The notes under the pieces are model-generated. The model ran no database searches, was not told where the DNA came from, and saw only the letters and a list, made by a program, of their open reading frames with translations. This document shows, piece by piece, positions 7,722-16,716 of a DNA stretch of 64,000 bases. Each line of letters opens with the position of its first letter. Position 1 is the stretch's first letter. Source of the DNA: Syntrophaceae bacterium UBA2280 (GTDB lineage Bacteria > Desulfobacterota > Syntrophia > Syntrophales > Smithellaceae); the NCBI GenBank assembly GCA_002347685.1, contig DDWS01000046.1, forward strand, positions 2,817-66,816. Direction: 5' to 3'. The translations under genes were made by a program, and so were the position numbers.

Positions 7722-8282
7722 TTAAATAGAATCCACACAAAGCTTTCCTGTGATCTTCTGCATGGTTTTTGCTTTAATCCCCCGAATGCCCGTTAATTGA
7801 TTCAAATGAGTATAAGGCCCGTATCTTTCTCTTTGCTCAGTGATCCTGGATGCGAGGACTGGACCGATTCCGGAAATCATCATTAATTCCTCGGCAGTGG
7901 CTGAATTGATATCCATGGGAAATCCCAGCGCGAGTCTTTTTGACGCTTCGATTTTTGAAGGGGCCTTTTTCGGCCGGGGGGAGTGATCTTCAAAGATCAA
8001 AACCGTCAATGTTTCCAGATGAAAATGATCTTTTTCCGACATATCGCGCCGGAAATGCTCAAGCAGTTTATCAGACGTCATTCCGGAGGGCATAAAATAA
8101 ATACCTTCTTCCAAAAAACGGCTGGAAACAATTTCGATGACCCGGGAATCGGTCGTCTGATTCATGAATGGCGGAACAACGGGCGGCTTTATGCTTTTTT
8201 GATAAAAAGTCAAAAAAGGGATTATCGCAATCATAATCAATAATGCGATAATCCCCCTGACCTGTCTTTCAAATACCGCCAT
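7722..8282 (-). CDS. Membrane-anchored helix-hairpin-helix (ComEA-like) protein
   Basis: The 186-residue product has one N-terminal membrane segment (about 10-28), an uncharacterised middle region and a C-terminal double helix-hairpin-helix domain (about 122-185) starting DINSATAEELMMISGIG, the ComEA signature. ComEA binds incoming DNA in the periplasm during natural transformation, but this protein is longer than typical ComEA and the middle part is unfamiliar. It starts 2 nt after lysC stops, so it is co-translated with a biosynthetic gene, and no other competence gene is adjacent. DNA binding is likely; a competence role is inference. Confidence 0.8.
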   Translation of the reverse strand: MAVFERQVRGIIALLIMIAIIPFLTFYQKSIKPPVVPPFMNQTTDSRVIEIVSSRFLEEGIYFMPSGMTSDKLLEHFRRDMSEKDHFHLETLTVLIFEDHSPRPKKAPSKIEASKRLALGFPMDINSATAEELMMISGIGPVLASRITEQRERYGPYTHLNQLTGIRGIKAKTMQKITGKLCVDSI

Positions 8283-8284
8283 GC

Positions 8285-9505
8285 CTATTTCTTTTTTTCC
8301 AGATGGAAGGCGTCATGCAGAACCATAACGGCCAGTTCCGTGTATTTGCGCTGGATCACACAGGATATCTTGATCTCCGAGGTACTGATCATCATGATAT
8401 TGATGCCCTCATCGGCCATGGTTTTGAACATTTTCGCCGCCACACCGGAATGACTGACCATGCCGACGCCTATGATGGATACTTTGGCCACATCATCGTC
8501 CACCTCAACTTTTTTGGCGCCGATTTCTTTGGCTGTCGCCTCGACGATTTTTTGCGCTTCTTTCATATCCTTCTTGGATACGGTGAAGGTCAGATCCGTG
8601 AAGCCCGCGGCACTTGCGTTTTGTATAATCATATCGACACTGATATGACGTTCCGACAAGGGGATAAACAAATCGGCGGCGATGCCTGGTTTATCCGGAA
8701 CATGTGTGACCATGATTTTTGCCTGGTCCCGATCATAGGTGATTCCTGAAACAACTTCTTTTTCCATTTCTTCATCCTCCTTCGTCACAAGCGTTCCGCC
8801 TTCATCGGAAAACGTTGATTTTACATACACCGGTACATCGTATTTTTTAGCCATCTCCACGGAACGGGGCTGCAGCACCTTGGCGCCGGTCATGGCCATT
8901 TCCAGCATTTCATCATAGGAAATTTTTTCCAGCCTTCTGGCTTTCGAACAGATGTTCGGATCCGTCGTATAAACGCCGTCCACATCCGTATAGATATCGC
9001 ATTGCTGCGCGTTTAACGCTGCGGCCAGGGCAACCGCGCTGGTATCCGATCCACCGCGTCCGAGCGTGGTAATATTGTTATCCTCATCCACCCCCTGGAA
9101 ACCGGCAACGACTACAATCGACCCTTTGTTGAGTTCTTCGCGGATCGCACCGGTATCAATCATCGATATTCTGGCTTTTTTATAGGCGTTATCCGTCAGG
9201 ATTTTCACTTGAAACCCCAGGAAAGAACGCGCTCTGTAACCTAATGAATTCAAGACGATCGACATCAGGGTCACCGTCACCTGTTCACCGGTCGATATCA
9301 ATGCGTCATACTCTCTTTCATCAGGCGTATCCGCCGCCTTGTGGGCAAGAGAAATCAGTCTGTCCGTCTCTCCTGCCATGGCCGACAAAACGATAATCAC
9401 ATCATTGCCCGCCTGCTTTTCGCGAATCGCTTTCGCGGCGACATTTTTGATCTTGTCGATGTCCGCAACGGATGTACCGCCGAATTTCTGCACCACCAAC
9501 CCCAT
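8285..9505 (-). CDS. lysC: Aspartokinase
   Basis: Phosphorylates aspartate, the first step to lysine, threonine, methionine and diaminopimelate. The 406-residue product begins MGLVVQKFGGTSV, has the amino acid kinase domain to about 245 (with the TLGRGGSDTSA segment) and two C-terminal ACT domains (about 265-400), the regulatory modules for lysine/threonine feedback. GGAGG 9 nt before the ATG fixes the start at 9505; this site overlaps the tsaE stop codon, so the genes are tightly linked. It supplies the pathway continued by dapA and dapB at 55-57 kb. Confidence 0.96.
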   Translation of the reverse strand: MGLVVQKFGGTSVADIDKIKNVAAKAIREKQAGNDVIIVLSAMAGETDRLISLAHKAADTPDEREYDALISTGEQVTVTLMSIVLNSLGYRARSFLGFQVKILTDNAYKKARISMIDTGAIREELNKGSIVVVAGFQGVDEDNNITTLGRGGSDTSAVALAAALNAQQCDIYTDVDGVYTTDPNICSKARRLEKISYDEMLEMAMTGAKVLQPRSVEMAKKYDVPVYVKSTFSDEGGTLVTKEDEEMEKEVVSGITYDRDQAKIMVTHVPDKPGIAADLFIPLSERHISVDMIIQNASAAGFTDLTFTVSKKDMKEAQKIVEATAKEIGAKKVEVDDDVAKVSIIGVGMVSHSGVAAKMFKTMADEGINIMMISTSEIKISCVIQRKYTELAVMVLHDAFHLEKKK

Positions 9506-9506
9506 A

Positions 9507-10013
9507 TTAATCAACCTCCGTTATCATAGCGCTTTTTATTTGCTGTATTTTCTCATTCGGTCCACGAATTGTCATTTTTCGTCTGTTCTCATCGAGATAT
9601 TCAAAATCGATCGTTATTGCGTTTACAGGAACGGCACTGGCGATTTTGTCGGCCCACTCAATCACCACTACGCCGCCATCCATCAGAAACTCATCATACC
9701 CCAGATCGTGCAGTTGCCCTTCATCGCTTAGCCGGTACACATCCAGATGATACAGCCTGCAACGGCCCGGATACTCATTGACCAGTGTGAATGTGGGGCT
9801 GGTTATCATGTAACCCTCCCCCACACCCAGACCGCGTGCCAGCCCCCCGGTGAAGCAGGTCTTTCCTGAACCCAACTCACCTGCGAGCGCCACGACATCC
9901 CCTGATTGCAAGTTTTCCCCGACGGTTCGCCCCGCTTCAAATGTCGCCCCTGCGCTTTGGGTAATCATCTCTATCGTGTTATGCCTGCTCATGAAAACGT
10001 CGCTACTTATCAT
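9507..10013 (-). CDS. tsaE: TsaE, ATPase of the tRNA t6A-modification complex
   Basis: TsaE (YjeE) is the P-loop ATPase that works with TsaB and TsaD to add threonylcarbamoyl to A37 of ANN-decoding tRNAs. The product (168 residues from this start) has Walker A GELGSGKT, the SPTFTLVNEY switch segment and a conserved HLDVYRL motif. Family length is about 150-160, so the ATG at 9992 is also possible; neither candidate has a clear ribosome binding site. It lies 4 nt after acpS and abuts lysC. Confidence 0.92.
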   Translation of the reverse strand: MISSDVFMSRHNTIEMITQSAGATFEAGRTVGENLQSGDVVALAGELGSGKTCFTGGLARGLGVGEGYMITSPTFTLVNEYPGRCRLYHLDVYRLSDEGQLHDLGYDEFLMDGGVVVIEWADKIASAVPVNAITIDFEYLDENRRKMTIRGPNEKIQQIKSAMITEVD

Positions 10014-10017
10014 CAAA

Positions 10018-10398
10018 TTATTTTTTTTCCAACAGGACAAATGCGGATGCGAACTTGTCCGTGTGCGTCAGGCTCAAATGGATTTCGGAGACAGCCTCAA
10101 CTTCAATACGCTCTTTCGCGCCGCCGTACAGGATTAAAACCGGTTTTCCGCTTTTGGAATTGATGACTTCAATCTCCTTGAGCCGAACCCCTACCCCCAA
10201 ACCGATCCCGAGCGCCTTGAGAAACGACTCTTTTGCCGCGAATCTGGCTCCGTAGTGAATAGCCGCCTGAACGTGTCTTTCGCAATATTCAATCTCCCGA
10301 TCCGTAAAAACACGGGATAAAAACTTCTCACCCCATTTCAGAATGATCTTTTCGATGCGTTGATTCTCTACCAGGTCAATGCCGGTTCCATAAATCAT
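10018..10398 (-). CDS. acpS: Holo-[acyl-carrier-protein] synthase
   Basis: Transfers 4'-phosphopantetheine from CoA to apo-ACP, activating fatty acid synthesis. The 126-residue product has the magnesium-binding Asp8 in GTGIDLVE and the FAAKESFLKALG motif with the second ligand Glu; its length is that of the trimeric AcpS family. It sits between folP and tsaE in a run of short housekeeping genes. Confidence 0.95.
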   Translation of the reverse strand: MIYGTGIDLVENQRIEKIILKWGEKFLSRVFTDREIEYCERHVQAAIHYGARFAAKESFLKALGIGLGVGVRLKEIEVINSKSGKPVLILYGGAKERIEVEAVSEIHLSLTHTDKFASAFVLLEKK

Positions 10399-10409
10399 AT
10401 CAGCCTCAA

Positions 10410-11648
10410 TTATGATCGGGCGATCGCATCTGCAACCGCCGCGACTTTTTTTATCTCGGCCACATCGTGCACCCGGACGATCCTGCAGCCGTTGAGGATG
10501 GCGGCAACAACCGTCGCCGCCGTTCCTTCGAGTCGATCCTGCGGATGATCACCGGTCACTTTACCGATGAATGACTTTCTGGAGGTTCCGATCATTACCG
10601 GCAGCCCTAAAACCTTCAAATCCGCCAATGATCTGATGATCTTAAAATTATCCTCTGCTGTCTTGCCGAAACCGATTCCCGGATCCAAAACCAGACAGGC
10701 TTTTTGAATCCCCCTCGAGATGGCGGCATGGCATACTTTTCCAAAATAATCAATGATATCAAACATTATATCATCGTAGTGCAGATCGCCTGTTTGCATA
10801 TTCTGAGGATTGCCTCTCATATGCATCAGTATCAGGGCGGCGGCGGCGTCTTTGACCACGGAAATCATTTTTTTATCTGCCTGAAGCGCGCTTACGTCGT
10901 TGACGATCTCGGCTCCGGCCTGAAGCGCCGCCTTTGCAACCTTGGATTTGGTCGTGTCAATTGAGAGAGGAATCTTTGTTTTACGTGTCAAACCTTCAAT
11001 GACGGGAAGAACTCTTTTTATTTCCTCGGTGGCGCGAACGGGTTCTGCGCCCGGTCGTGTGGACTCTCCACCGATATCGATGATATCCGCGCCTTCATCG
11101 ACCATCTGAAGTCCGCGGTCTATCGCTTTTTGTGTGTTAAAGTATTGATTTCCATCCGAAAAGGAATCCGGTGTCACATTAAGAATTCCCATGATGTGTG
11201 TTTTCGCTGTAAGGGTAATTTTTCGCCTGGATGTTTTTAAAACGAAGTCTTTGCTGTCATATCGCGTCAGAATATCCTTGATGTCCCGACCCAGATTGCG
11301 CAATCCGAAGGGCTGCTGATCCAACTTTGCGGCCAGGGATGTAATCTGCTTGACCGTACCCATCACCATAACATCCGAAGCGTCGATGCTGCATGATACA
11401 GCACCCCTGGCAACAGCGGCGTCACCACCGATGGATAGCATTTCCTGCTTGAGAATATTGGCCACACGGCAGGGCTGTTTCCGGACGAGCAAGTTCAGAT
11501 GGCGTGTTTTAGGGGCCATCGCTGTAATTCCGTATGGATCGACGCCGATCTTCCTTAAAATCTCTGCGGCTTCGTCAGGATGCTGGATATGCAAAATTTT
11601 CAAGCGATCGCCACCCATACCTTGATCATCGTTTACGCCTGATTTCAC
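10410..11648 (-). CDS. folP: Dihydropteroate synthase with a long N-terminal extension
   Basis: Condenses p-aminobenzoate with hydroxymethyl-dihydropterin pyrophosphate in folate synthesis. The catalytic TIM barrel occupies about 143-412, with the signatures IMGILNVTPDSFSDG (152-166), DIGGESTRPG and the late GTSRKSF motif. Residues 1-142 are an extra, apparently globular segment with no motif I recognise. The start is the GTG at 11648, 6 nt after the ftsH stop; an ATG ten codons later is an alternative, and neither has a strong binding site. The partner enzyme folK is at 54543-55085. The catalytic assignment is firm; the extension has no assigned role. Confidence 0.95.
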   Translation of the reverse strand: MKSGVNDDQGMGGDRLKILHIQHPDEAAEILRKIGVDPYGITAMAPKTRHLNLLVRKQPCRVANILKQEMLSIGGDAAVARGAVSCSIDASDVMVMGTVKQITSLAAKLDQQPFGLRNLGRDIKDILTRYDSKDFVLKTSRRKITLTAKTHIMGILNVTPDSFSDGNQYFNTQKAIDRGLQMVDEGADIIDIGGESTRPGAEPVRATEEIKRVLPVIEGLTRKTKIPLSIDTTKSKVAKAALQAGAEIVNDVSALQADKKMISVVKDAAAALILMHMRGNPQNMQTGDLHYDDIMFDIIDYFGKVCHAAISRGIQKACLVLDPGIGFGKTAEDNFKIIRSLADLKVLGLPVMIGTSRKSFIGKVTGDHPQDRLEGTAATVVAAILNGCRIVRVHDVAEIKKVAAVADAIARS

Positions 11649-11654
11649 AGTTGC

Positions 11655-13469
11655 CTATTTCGACTCCTCCGGATTCTGAACAGGCAGAGCGCTCCCGATA
11701 ATTTCATCGATTTCCGCACTGTTGAGAACTTCCTTTTCCAGCAGTTCCGCAGCTATCCGATGCAGGATCTCGATGTGGTCGCCAAGCAGCTTCCTGGCTT
11801 TGTCGTAGTTTCGTTTGACGACGGATCCGACTTCCTCGTCGATCTGTTTTGCCGTATCCTCTGAATAGTCCTTATGCGTCGCAAATTCACGACCTAAAAA
11901 AATCTGTTCTTCCTTCTTTCCGTAGCTGAGCGGACCCATTTTGTGACTCATGCCCCACTCACACACCATTTTGCGGGCCAGATTGGTGGCTCTTTCAATG
12001 TCGTTTCCTGCGCCTGTCGTGAAATCCTTCAAAATGATTTCCTCGGCCGCACGTCCGGCCAGAAGAATGGCAATATTGTTTTCCAGGAATAGACTCGGAT
12101 AGGTATGCTTCTCATCAATCGGCAACTGCTGGGTCAGTCCCAACGCTCTTCCGCGGGGAATAATCGTCACCTTATGGATCGGGTCTGTACCCGGAATCAG
12201 CCTGGCCACCAGCGTATGACCTGCTTCATGATAGGCCGTGTGACTTTTTTCCGTTTCGCTGATCACCATGCTCTTTCTTTCCGTTCCCATCAGAACCTTG
12301 TCTTTGGCAAATTCAAAGTCAGACATGCTGACCTTTTCTTTATTCATCCTGGCAGCGTTGAGAACGGCTTCGTTGACCAGATTTTCTATATCCGCACCTG
12401 ATGTGCCGGGGGTTCCGCGGGCCAGGATTGCATAATTGACGTCTTCCTCCAATGGCGCTTTGCGTCCATGAACTTCAAATATTTTTTCTCTTCCTTTCAC
12501 ATCAGGCAGAGGTACGACCACCTGCCTGTCAAAACGGCCCGGTCGCAAAAGCGCCGGATCCAGAACATCCGGCCGGTTCGTGGCCGAAACAAGAATGACG
12601 CCTTCGTTGGACTCGAATCCGTCCATTTCAACCAGCAGTTGATTCAGCGTTTGCTCCCTTTCGTCATGACCGCCACCAAGTCCCGCTCCTCGATGACGTC
12701 CGACCGCATCAATTTCATCGATGAAGATGATGCAGGGGGCATTCTTTTTGGCCTGGCTGAACAAATCCCTCACACGCGACGCGCCCACGCCGACAAACAT
12801 CTCCACGAAATCCGAACCGCTGATGCTCATAAATGGAACATCCGCCTCTCCTGCAATGGCTCTTGCCAGCAGGGTCTTACCCGTTCCAGGAGGTCCGACA
12901 AGAAGCAATCCTTTGGGAATTCTGGCGCCAAGTTTCGTGTATTTCTTCGGATCCTTCAGAAAATCAATGACCTCTTCCAGCTCCGCCTTTGCTTCATTGA
13001 CGCCGGCCACATCGGCGAATGTGACTTTTTTTGATTTGTCCGTTACCAGTCGAGCCCTGCTTTTACCGAAAGACATCGCCTTGCCTCCTCCGGATTGCAT
13101 CTGGCGCATAAAGAAAATCCATACGCCGATGAGCAGAAGAAAGGGCAACCAGGAAACAAAGATCATGTACCAGGGGCTTTCATCCCTCGGTTTGGCGGTA
13201 ATTTTCACGCCTTTTTCCCGGAATTGACGGATCAAATCGTCATCTTTGGGCGTATAGGTCTTAAAGGTGCTGCCGCTGGTCATTTTTCCGGTGACCGCAT
13301 CGCCCTGAATCGTCACTTCCGTAATTTCGCCGCTGTTCAGATAGTTGAGCATCTCCGTGTAATTGAGGTCCCGGGTTGAGGATTTGGGCTCATTGAAAAG
13401 CTGCCATACCAGCAAAAAGACCAATAGCACCGTCAGAACAAGCGCTATATTTTTTTGAAACTGATTCAA
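11655..13469 (-). CDS. ftsH: FtsH, membrane-bound ATP-dependent zinc metalloprotease
   Basis: Degrades membrane and regulatory proteins at the inner membrane. Using the ATG at 13475 for numbering, it has two membrane segments (about 8-26 and 103-122) bracketing a periplasmic domain, Walker A GPPGTGK(T) at 194-201, Walker B FIDEIDA, the SRH region, and the zinc site HEAGH at 416-420. The ATG at 13475 lies only 1 nt after AGGAG; the TTG two codons later (13469) has 7-nt spacing and gives MNQFQKN, so that start is preferred (604 residues). It follows tilS in the order tilS-ftsH-folP known from many bacteria. Confidence 0.96.
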   Translation of the reverse strand: MNQFQKNIALVLTVLLVFLLVWQLFNEPKSSTRDLNYTEMLNYLNSGEITEVTIQGDAVTGKMTSGSTFKTYTPKDDDLIRQFREKGVKITAKPRDESPWYMIFVSWLPFLLLIGVWIFFMRQMQSGGGKAMSFGKSRARLVTDKSKKVTFADVAGVNEAKAELEEVIDFLKDPKKYTKLGARIPKGLLLVGPPGTGKTLLARAIAGEADVPFMSISGSDFVEMFVGVGASRVRDLFSQAKKNAPCIIFIDEIDAVGRHRGAGLGGGHDEREQTLNQLLVEMDGFESNEGVILVSATNRPDVLDPALLRPGRFDRQVVVPLPDVKGREKIFEVHGRKAPLEEDVNYAILARGTPGTSGADIENLVNEAVLNAARMNKEKVSMSDFEFAKDKVLMGTERKSMVISETEKSHTAYHEAGHTLVARLIPGTDPIHKVTIIPRGRALGLTQQLPIDEKHTYPSLFLENNIAILLAGRAAEEIILKDFTTGAGNDIERATNLARKMVCEWGMSHKMGPLSYGKKEEQIFLGREFATHKDYSEDTAKQIDEEVGSVVKRNYDKARKLLGDHIEILHRIAAELLEKEVLNSAEIDEIIGSALPVQNPEESK

Positions 13470-13547
13470 TATCATTCTCCTTAAATTGATTATGCTCTTT
13501 AAGCCTTATAATAATATTCTATTTAACTCAAATCTTTTCTGATCCTT

Positions 13548-14951
13548 TCAGACGCCGTCGGATGGATCTTTGCTCCTCTCGAATTGCGTTTCCAGAATCA
13601 AAACCCTCTTTGTCACGGGAGATATTTTGACTCGAGTGTCCAGGCATACTCCGTCGATCCAGACCACCGATTCCCTGTCCGCAAGCATGATCATTTCATC
13701 TCTTTTGTGTCTAGGAATTTTCAGGTCAATGAACATCCGCTTAATTTTCCGTCTGCCCGTCATCCCCATAGGCCTGATCCAGTCTGCGTTCCTACGGTTT
13801 CGAACCACCAGAGGAAACACGATTTGATCCATATCCAGAAAAGCCGTATTCCCGCAAGACAAATCCACATCGCCTTTTGCGCCGATCCGAAATGTCAATG
13901 ATCTTCCATGTTCCGGAATCTCCACCCTTCCTGGAACACTGACCGGATATTCAAAAGGCGGCAACGTTTCCGCTGTCCCCTGTTCGATCAAAACCTGATC
14001 ATACTGTCTGCGTGCGGATAAGCCTTTCGGCAAACTAATCATCTTCCCGGTTTCAGACACTGTCGCCAGACACACAAGCGATTGAATATGATGCATCGTA
14101 AATCCATTTTTATCAGCAGACAAATTCTCGAGAAGCATCTTGATCAAACGAAACCGGATAGCAAAAGGCAGGTCGCGAAAAGCGGTCGCCGAAAACTGAA
14201 CCCGCCCTGAGCTTGTTTTGACGCTTATGGAAGCCATGGCATCCAGAACGCATGAACGGATGAATGCGTCCTCCCTTCGCAAGATATCCGCCGTGTGCGC
14301 GAGCGTCTTTTCAATGGCCGGATTGTAATGATCCTTCAGGTAGGGAATCAGTTCCAGACGCACTTTATTTCTCAGATAAATCCTGCTTTGGTTGGTTGAA
14401 TCCTGACGAAAGGACTGTCCGGCTTCGCGCAGAAATGAATGGATTTCCTGACGCGTCACATTCATCAGTGGACGGATGTACCTGCCTTCGCGCATGGGAA
14501 GAAACCCGCGCAGGCCTTCCAGTCCGCTTCCGCGCATCATATTGATGAGTACTGTTTCAGCCTGATCGTTTTGATGATGCCCGAGGGCGATTTTCTGCGC
14601 GCCGTGTACCTCCGCCACCGAATCCAGAAAACGATAACGTTCGCGCCGATAATAATCCTCTTCGGACATTCCTTTTTTCCTGAGGCTTGGGTCACAGTGA
14701 CTCGAAACAAACGCAACGCCAAGGTCGCGGGCCATTCCGCGGCAGAAAGCTTCATCGTCGTTGGATTCCCCGCCCCGGACGCCGTGATTGAAATGCGCCG
14801 CGACAATCGAAAGCCCGTAATCCGGCGCCAACCGCAGCAATGACAGCAGAAGCGCACAGGAATCCGCGCCGCCGGAAAGAGCCACGATCACGTTGTCACC
14901 GCGCGCGAGCAGTTGATGCTTTTCAATGAAATGTTTTACGTTCTGAATCAT
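13548..14951 (-). CDS. tilS: tRNA(Ile)-lysidine synthetase
   Basis: Converts C34 of the CAU-anticodon tRNA-Ile to lysidine so that it reads AUA. The 467-residue product has the PP-loop ATP pyrophosphatase motif SGGADS at 26-31, the LGHHQNDQAET motif, the central substrate-binding region and the C-terminal TilS domain with a late GRRKIKRMFID segment. The start ATG is 2 nt after the gph stop. Located upstream of ftsH, as is common. Confidence 0.94.
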   Translation of the reverse strand: MIQNVKHFIEKHQLLARGDNVIVALSGGADSCALLLSLLRLAPDYGLSIVAAHFNHGVRGGESNDDEAFCRGMARDLGVAFVSSHCDPSLRKKGMSEEDYYRRERYRFLDSVAEVHGAQKIALGHHQNDQAETVLINMMRGSGLEGLRGFLPMREGRYIRPLMNVTRQEIHSFLREAGQSFRQDSTNQSRIYLRNKVRLELIPYLKDHYNPAIEKTLAHTADILRREDAFIRSCVLDAMASISVKTSSGRVQFSATAFRDLPFAIRFRLIKMLLENLSADKNGFTMHHIQSLVCLATVSETGKMISLPKGLSARRQYDQVLIEQGTAETLPPFEYPVSVPGRVEIPEHGRSLTFRIGAKGDVDLSCGNTAFLDMDQIVFPLVVRNRRNADWIRPMGMTGRRKIKRMFIDLKIPRHKRDEMIMLADRESVVWIDGVCLDTRVKISPVTKRVLILETQFERSKDPSDGV

Positions 14952-14953
14952 GA

Positions 14954-15601
14954 TCAACAAAATAGAGACTTGATTTCACTCATGTTTTCACAGTAGTAAT
15001 CCGCGTTCATGGCCAGCAACTCCTCGCGCGCACCCAGACCGTTTAAATGCACGCAGCATACAATCCCCGCGTTGGCGGCGACTGCGACGTCATTTTTCCC
15101 ATCGCCAATCATCACCGCTTTGCTGCGCGGCACCTTGTATCGGTTCAAAACATATTCAATCACTCGCGCATCGGGTTTTTGATACGGGGTTGTATCCGCA
15201 CCGACAATTTCCTGAAAGTATTTTTCTATCCCCAGATGGGCGGCAATGGTTTTTGTGAACCGGTAACGCTTGTTTGTCACGATGATTTTTATCTTGTGTG
15301 AAAAATGATTCAAGAGGTCTTCGACATCCGGATAAAGCCTGGTTTGATCCACAAGGTGTCGGGCGTAATAATCCGTAAAGATTGTCATTGCCTGATCAAT
15401 ATATGCGTCCCTGTTATCCGAAAGTGAACGCTCGATCAACTGCCTGACCCCGTCTCCGACAAAGCTGATAATGTCAACCGGGGTTCTCGGCTGGAGGTTT
15501 AATCGCGTCAGCGTGTGATTGACTGACGTTACGAGATCGTCTTTCGTATCGGCGAGCGTTCCATCAAAATCAAACATCATCAGATCCACTGCTTTCGGCA
15601 T
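14954..15601 (-). CDS. gph: HAD-family phosphatase, phosphoglycolate phosphatase type
   Basis: A haloacid-dehalogenase phosphatase of 215 residues. Motif I DFDGTLADT near the N-terminus provides the nucleophile Asp and acid/base Asp; motif II is IIVTNKR, motif III includes the KPDA segment, and motif IV is MIGDGKNDV. The helical cap between motifs I and II fits the Gph/PGP subgroup that detoxifies 2-phosphoglycolate, but substrate assignment within this family is uncertain. GGGAGG 5-6 nt before the ATG at 15601 sets the start. Directly coupled to tilS. Confidence 0.82.
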   Translation of the reverse strand: MPKAVDLMMFDFDGTLADTKDDLVTSVNHTLTRLNLQPRTPVDIISFVGDGVRQLIERSLSDNRDAYIDQAMTIFTDYYARHLVDQTRLYPDVEDLLNHFSHKIKIIVTNKRYRFTKTIAAHLGIEKYFQEIVGADTTPYQKPDARVIEYVLNRYKVPRSKAVMIGDGKNDVAVAANAGIVCCVHLNGLGAREELLAMNADYYCENMSEIKSLFC

Positions 15602-15816
15602 GACGCCTCCCTGCCCTTCTATAACGGAGGAATACCACAAAAACAAGTTTCTTTCTTAATGATATTTCCTTTTTCAGAAATAGAATTTGACTGCATTTCT
15701 TCCGTATGTTAAAAGCTTTTAACCGCTTGGATCACTCGTATCGACTGAGACGGGGCACAATCAACTGTCGGACACAAGTCTTCCATATCGACGCGGAAGA
15801 CTTTTTTGTTTGGAAT

Positions 15817-16716
15817 ATGAAAAAATCGTATTGCATAAAATTCGGCATTATCGGAACGGGAATGGTCGGAACGGCCATCGGTGTTTTGTTGAAAAAATCC
15901 GGACACGACATTGTCCACGTCTACGACAGGAATAAGGCCGCATTAAGAAGAGCTGTCCAACTCACCGGAGCCGCCGCTGTGGAGGATTCTTCCCTGATGG
16001 CTGATTCCGTCACCTGTATGATCATTACAACGCCCGACGGCAAGATTCTTTCCGCATGTGAAAACCTTTCTCAAAACACCACCGTTCGAGGAAAGTATGT
16101 TTTTCACATGAGCGGCGCGGGGGGTCCGGACCTGCTTTTGCCTGCAAAGCGCGCGGGTGCGTCCGTCGCTGTCATTCACCCGCTTCAGAGTTTTTCATCC
16201 ATCGAAGGCGCCATTGCCAACCTTCCCGGAAGTTACTTCGGCGTGACGGCCGACGCCCGTTCCAGAAAGACGGCTTTCCGCATCGTCAAAGATCTTCAGG
16301 GAACGCCTCTGGAGATATCCCCGCTTCAAAAGCCCCTGTACCATGCGGCAGCCTGTGTCGCGTCCAACTATTTCGTCACTCTGATGCACGTGGTGGAAAC
16401 CCTTTGCCAGGCCTGCGGCATAAACGCCTCCGACGCGCAGAAGGCTTTTTTGCCCCTGGTGGCGGGCAGTCTGAAAAACATCGGACAATACGGCTCTGTA
16501 AGTGCCCTGACCGGCCCCATCGCCCGCGGCGATGTGGACACGATTCAAAAGCACCTCGAAGCGCTGCGTCACGACGCAGGAGACTTCATCCCCTTTTACA
16601 CCGAATTAGGTAAAATCACCGTGAGAATTGCCCTGGAAAAAGGGACCATCGATAAAAAACAGGCAAAACAGATCACCGACACGCTGAAAGGAGTGACCCA
16701 TGAGCACACAAAGTAA
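15817..16716 (+). CDS. Rossmann/DUF2520 oxidoreductase, probable PanG-type ketopantoate reductase
   Basis: The 299-residue product has an N-terminal NAD(P)-binding Rossmann fold (GIIGTGMVGTAIG) and a C-terminal all-helical DUF2520-type half, like 6-phosphogluconate-dehydrogenase relatives. Its 3' end overlaps panB by 17 nt, so the two genes are co-translated. DUF2520 proteins beside pan genes have been linked to PanG, an alternative ketopantoate reductase; reduction of the ketopantoate made by PanB is therefore the likely role, which is inference from context. The start at 15817 is chosen because the Rossmann strand begins right after it; the binding site (GGA) is weak, and a longer upstream reading is possible. 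Confidence 0.75.
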   Translation: MKKSYCIKFGIIGTGMVGTAIGVLLKKSGHDIVHVYDRNKAALRRAVQLTGAAAVEDSSLMADSVTCMIITTPDGKILSACENLSQNTTVRGKYVFHMSGAGGPDLLLPAKRAGASVAVIHPLQSFSSIEGAIANLPGSYFGVTADARSRKTAFRIVKDLQGTPLEISPLQKPLYHAAACVASNYFVTLMHVVETLCQACGINASDAQKAFLPLVAGSLKNIGQYGSVSALTGPIARGDVDTIQKHLEALRHDAGDFIPFYTELGKITVRIALEKGTIDKKQAKQITDTLKGVTHEHTK

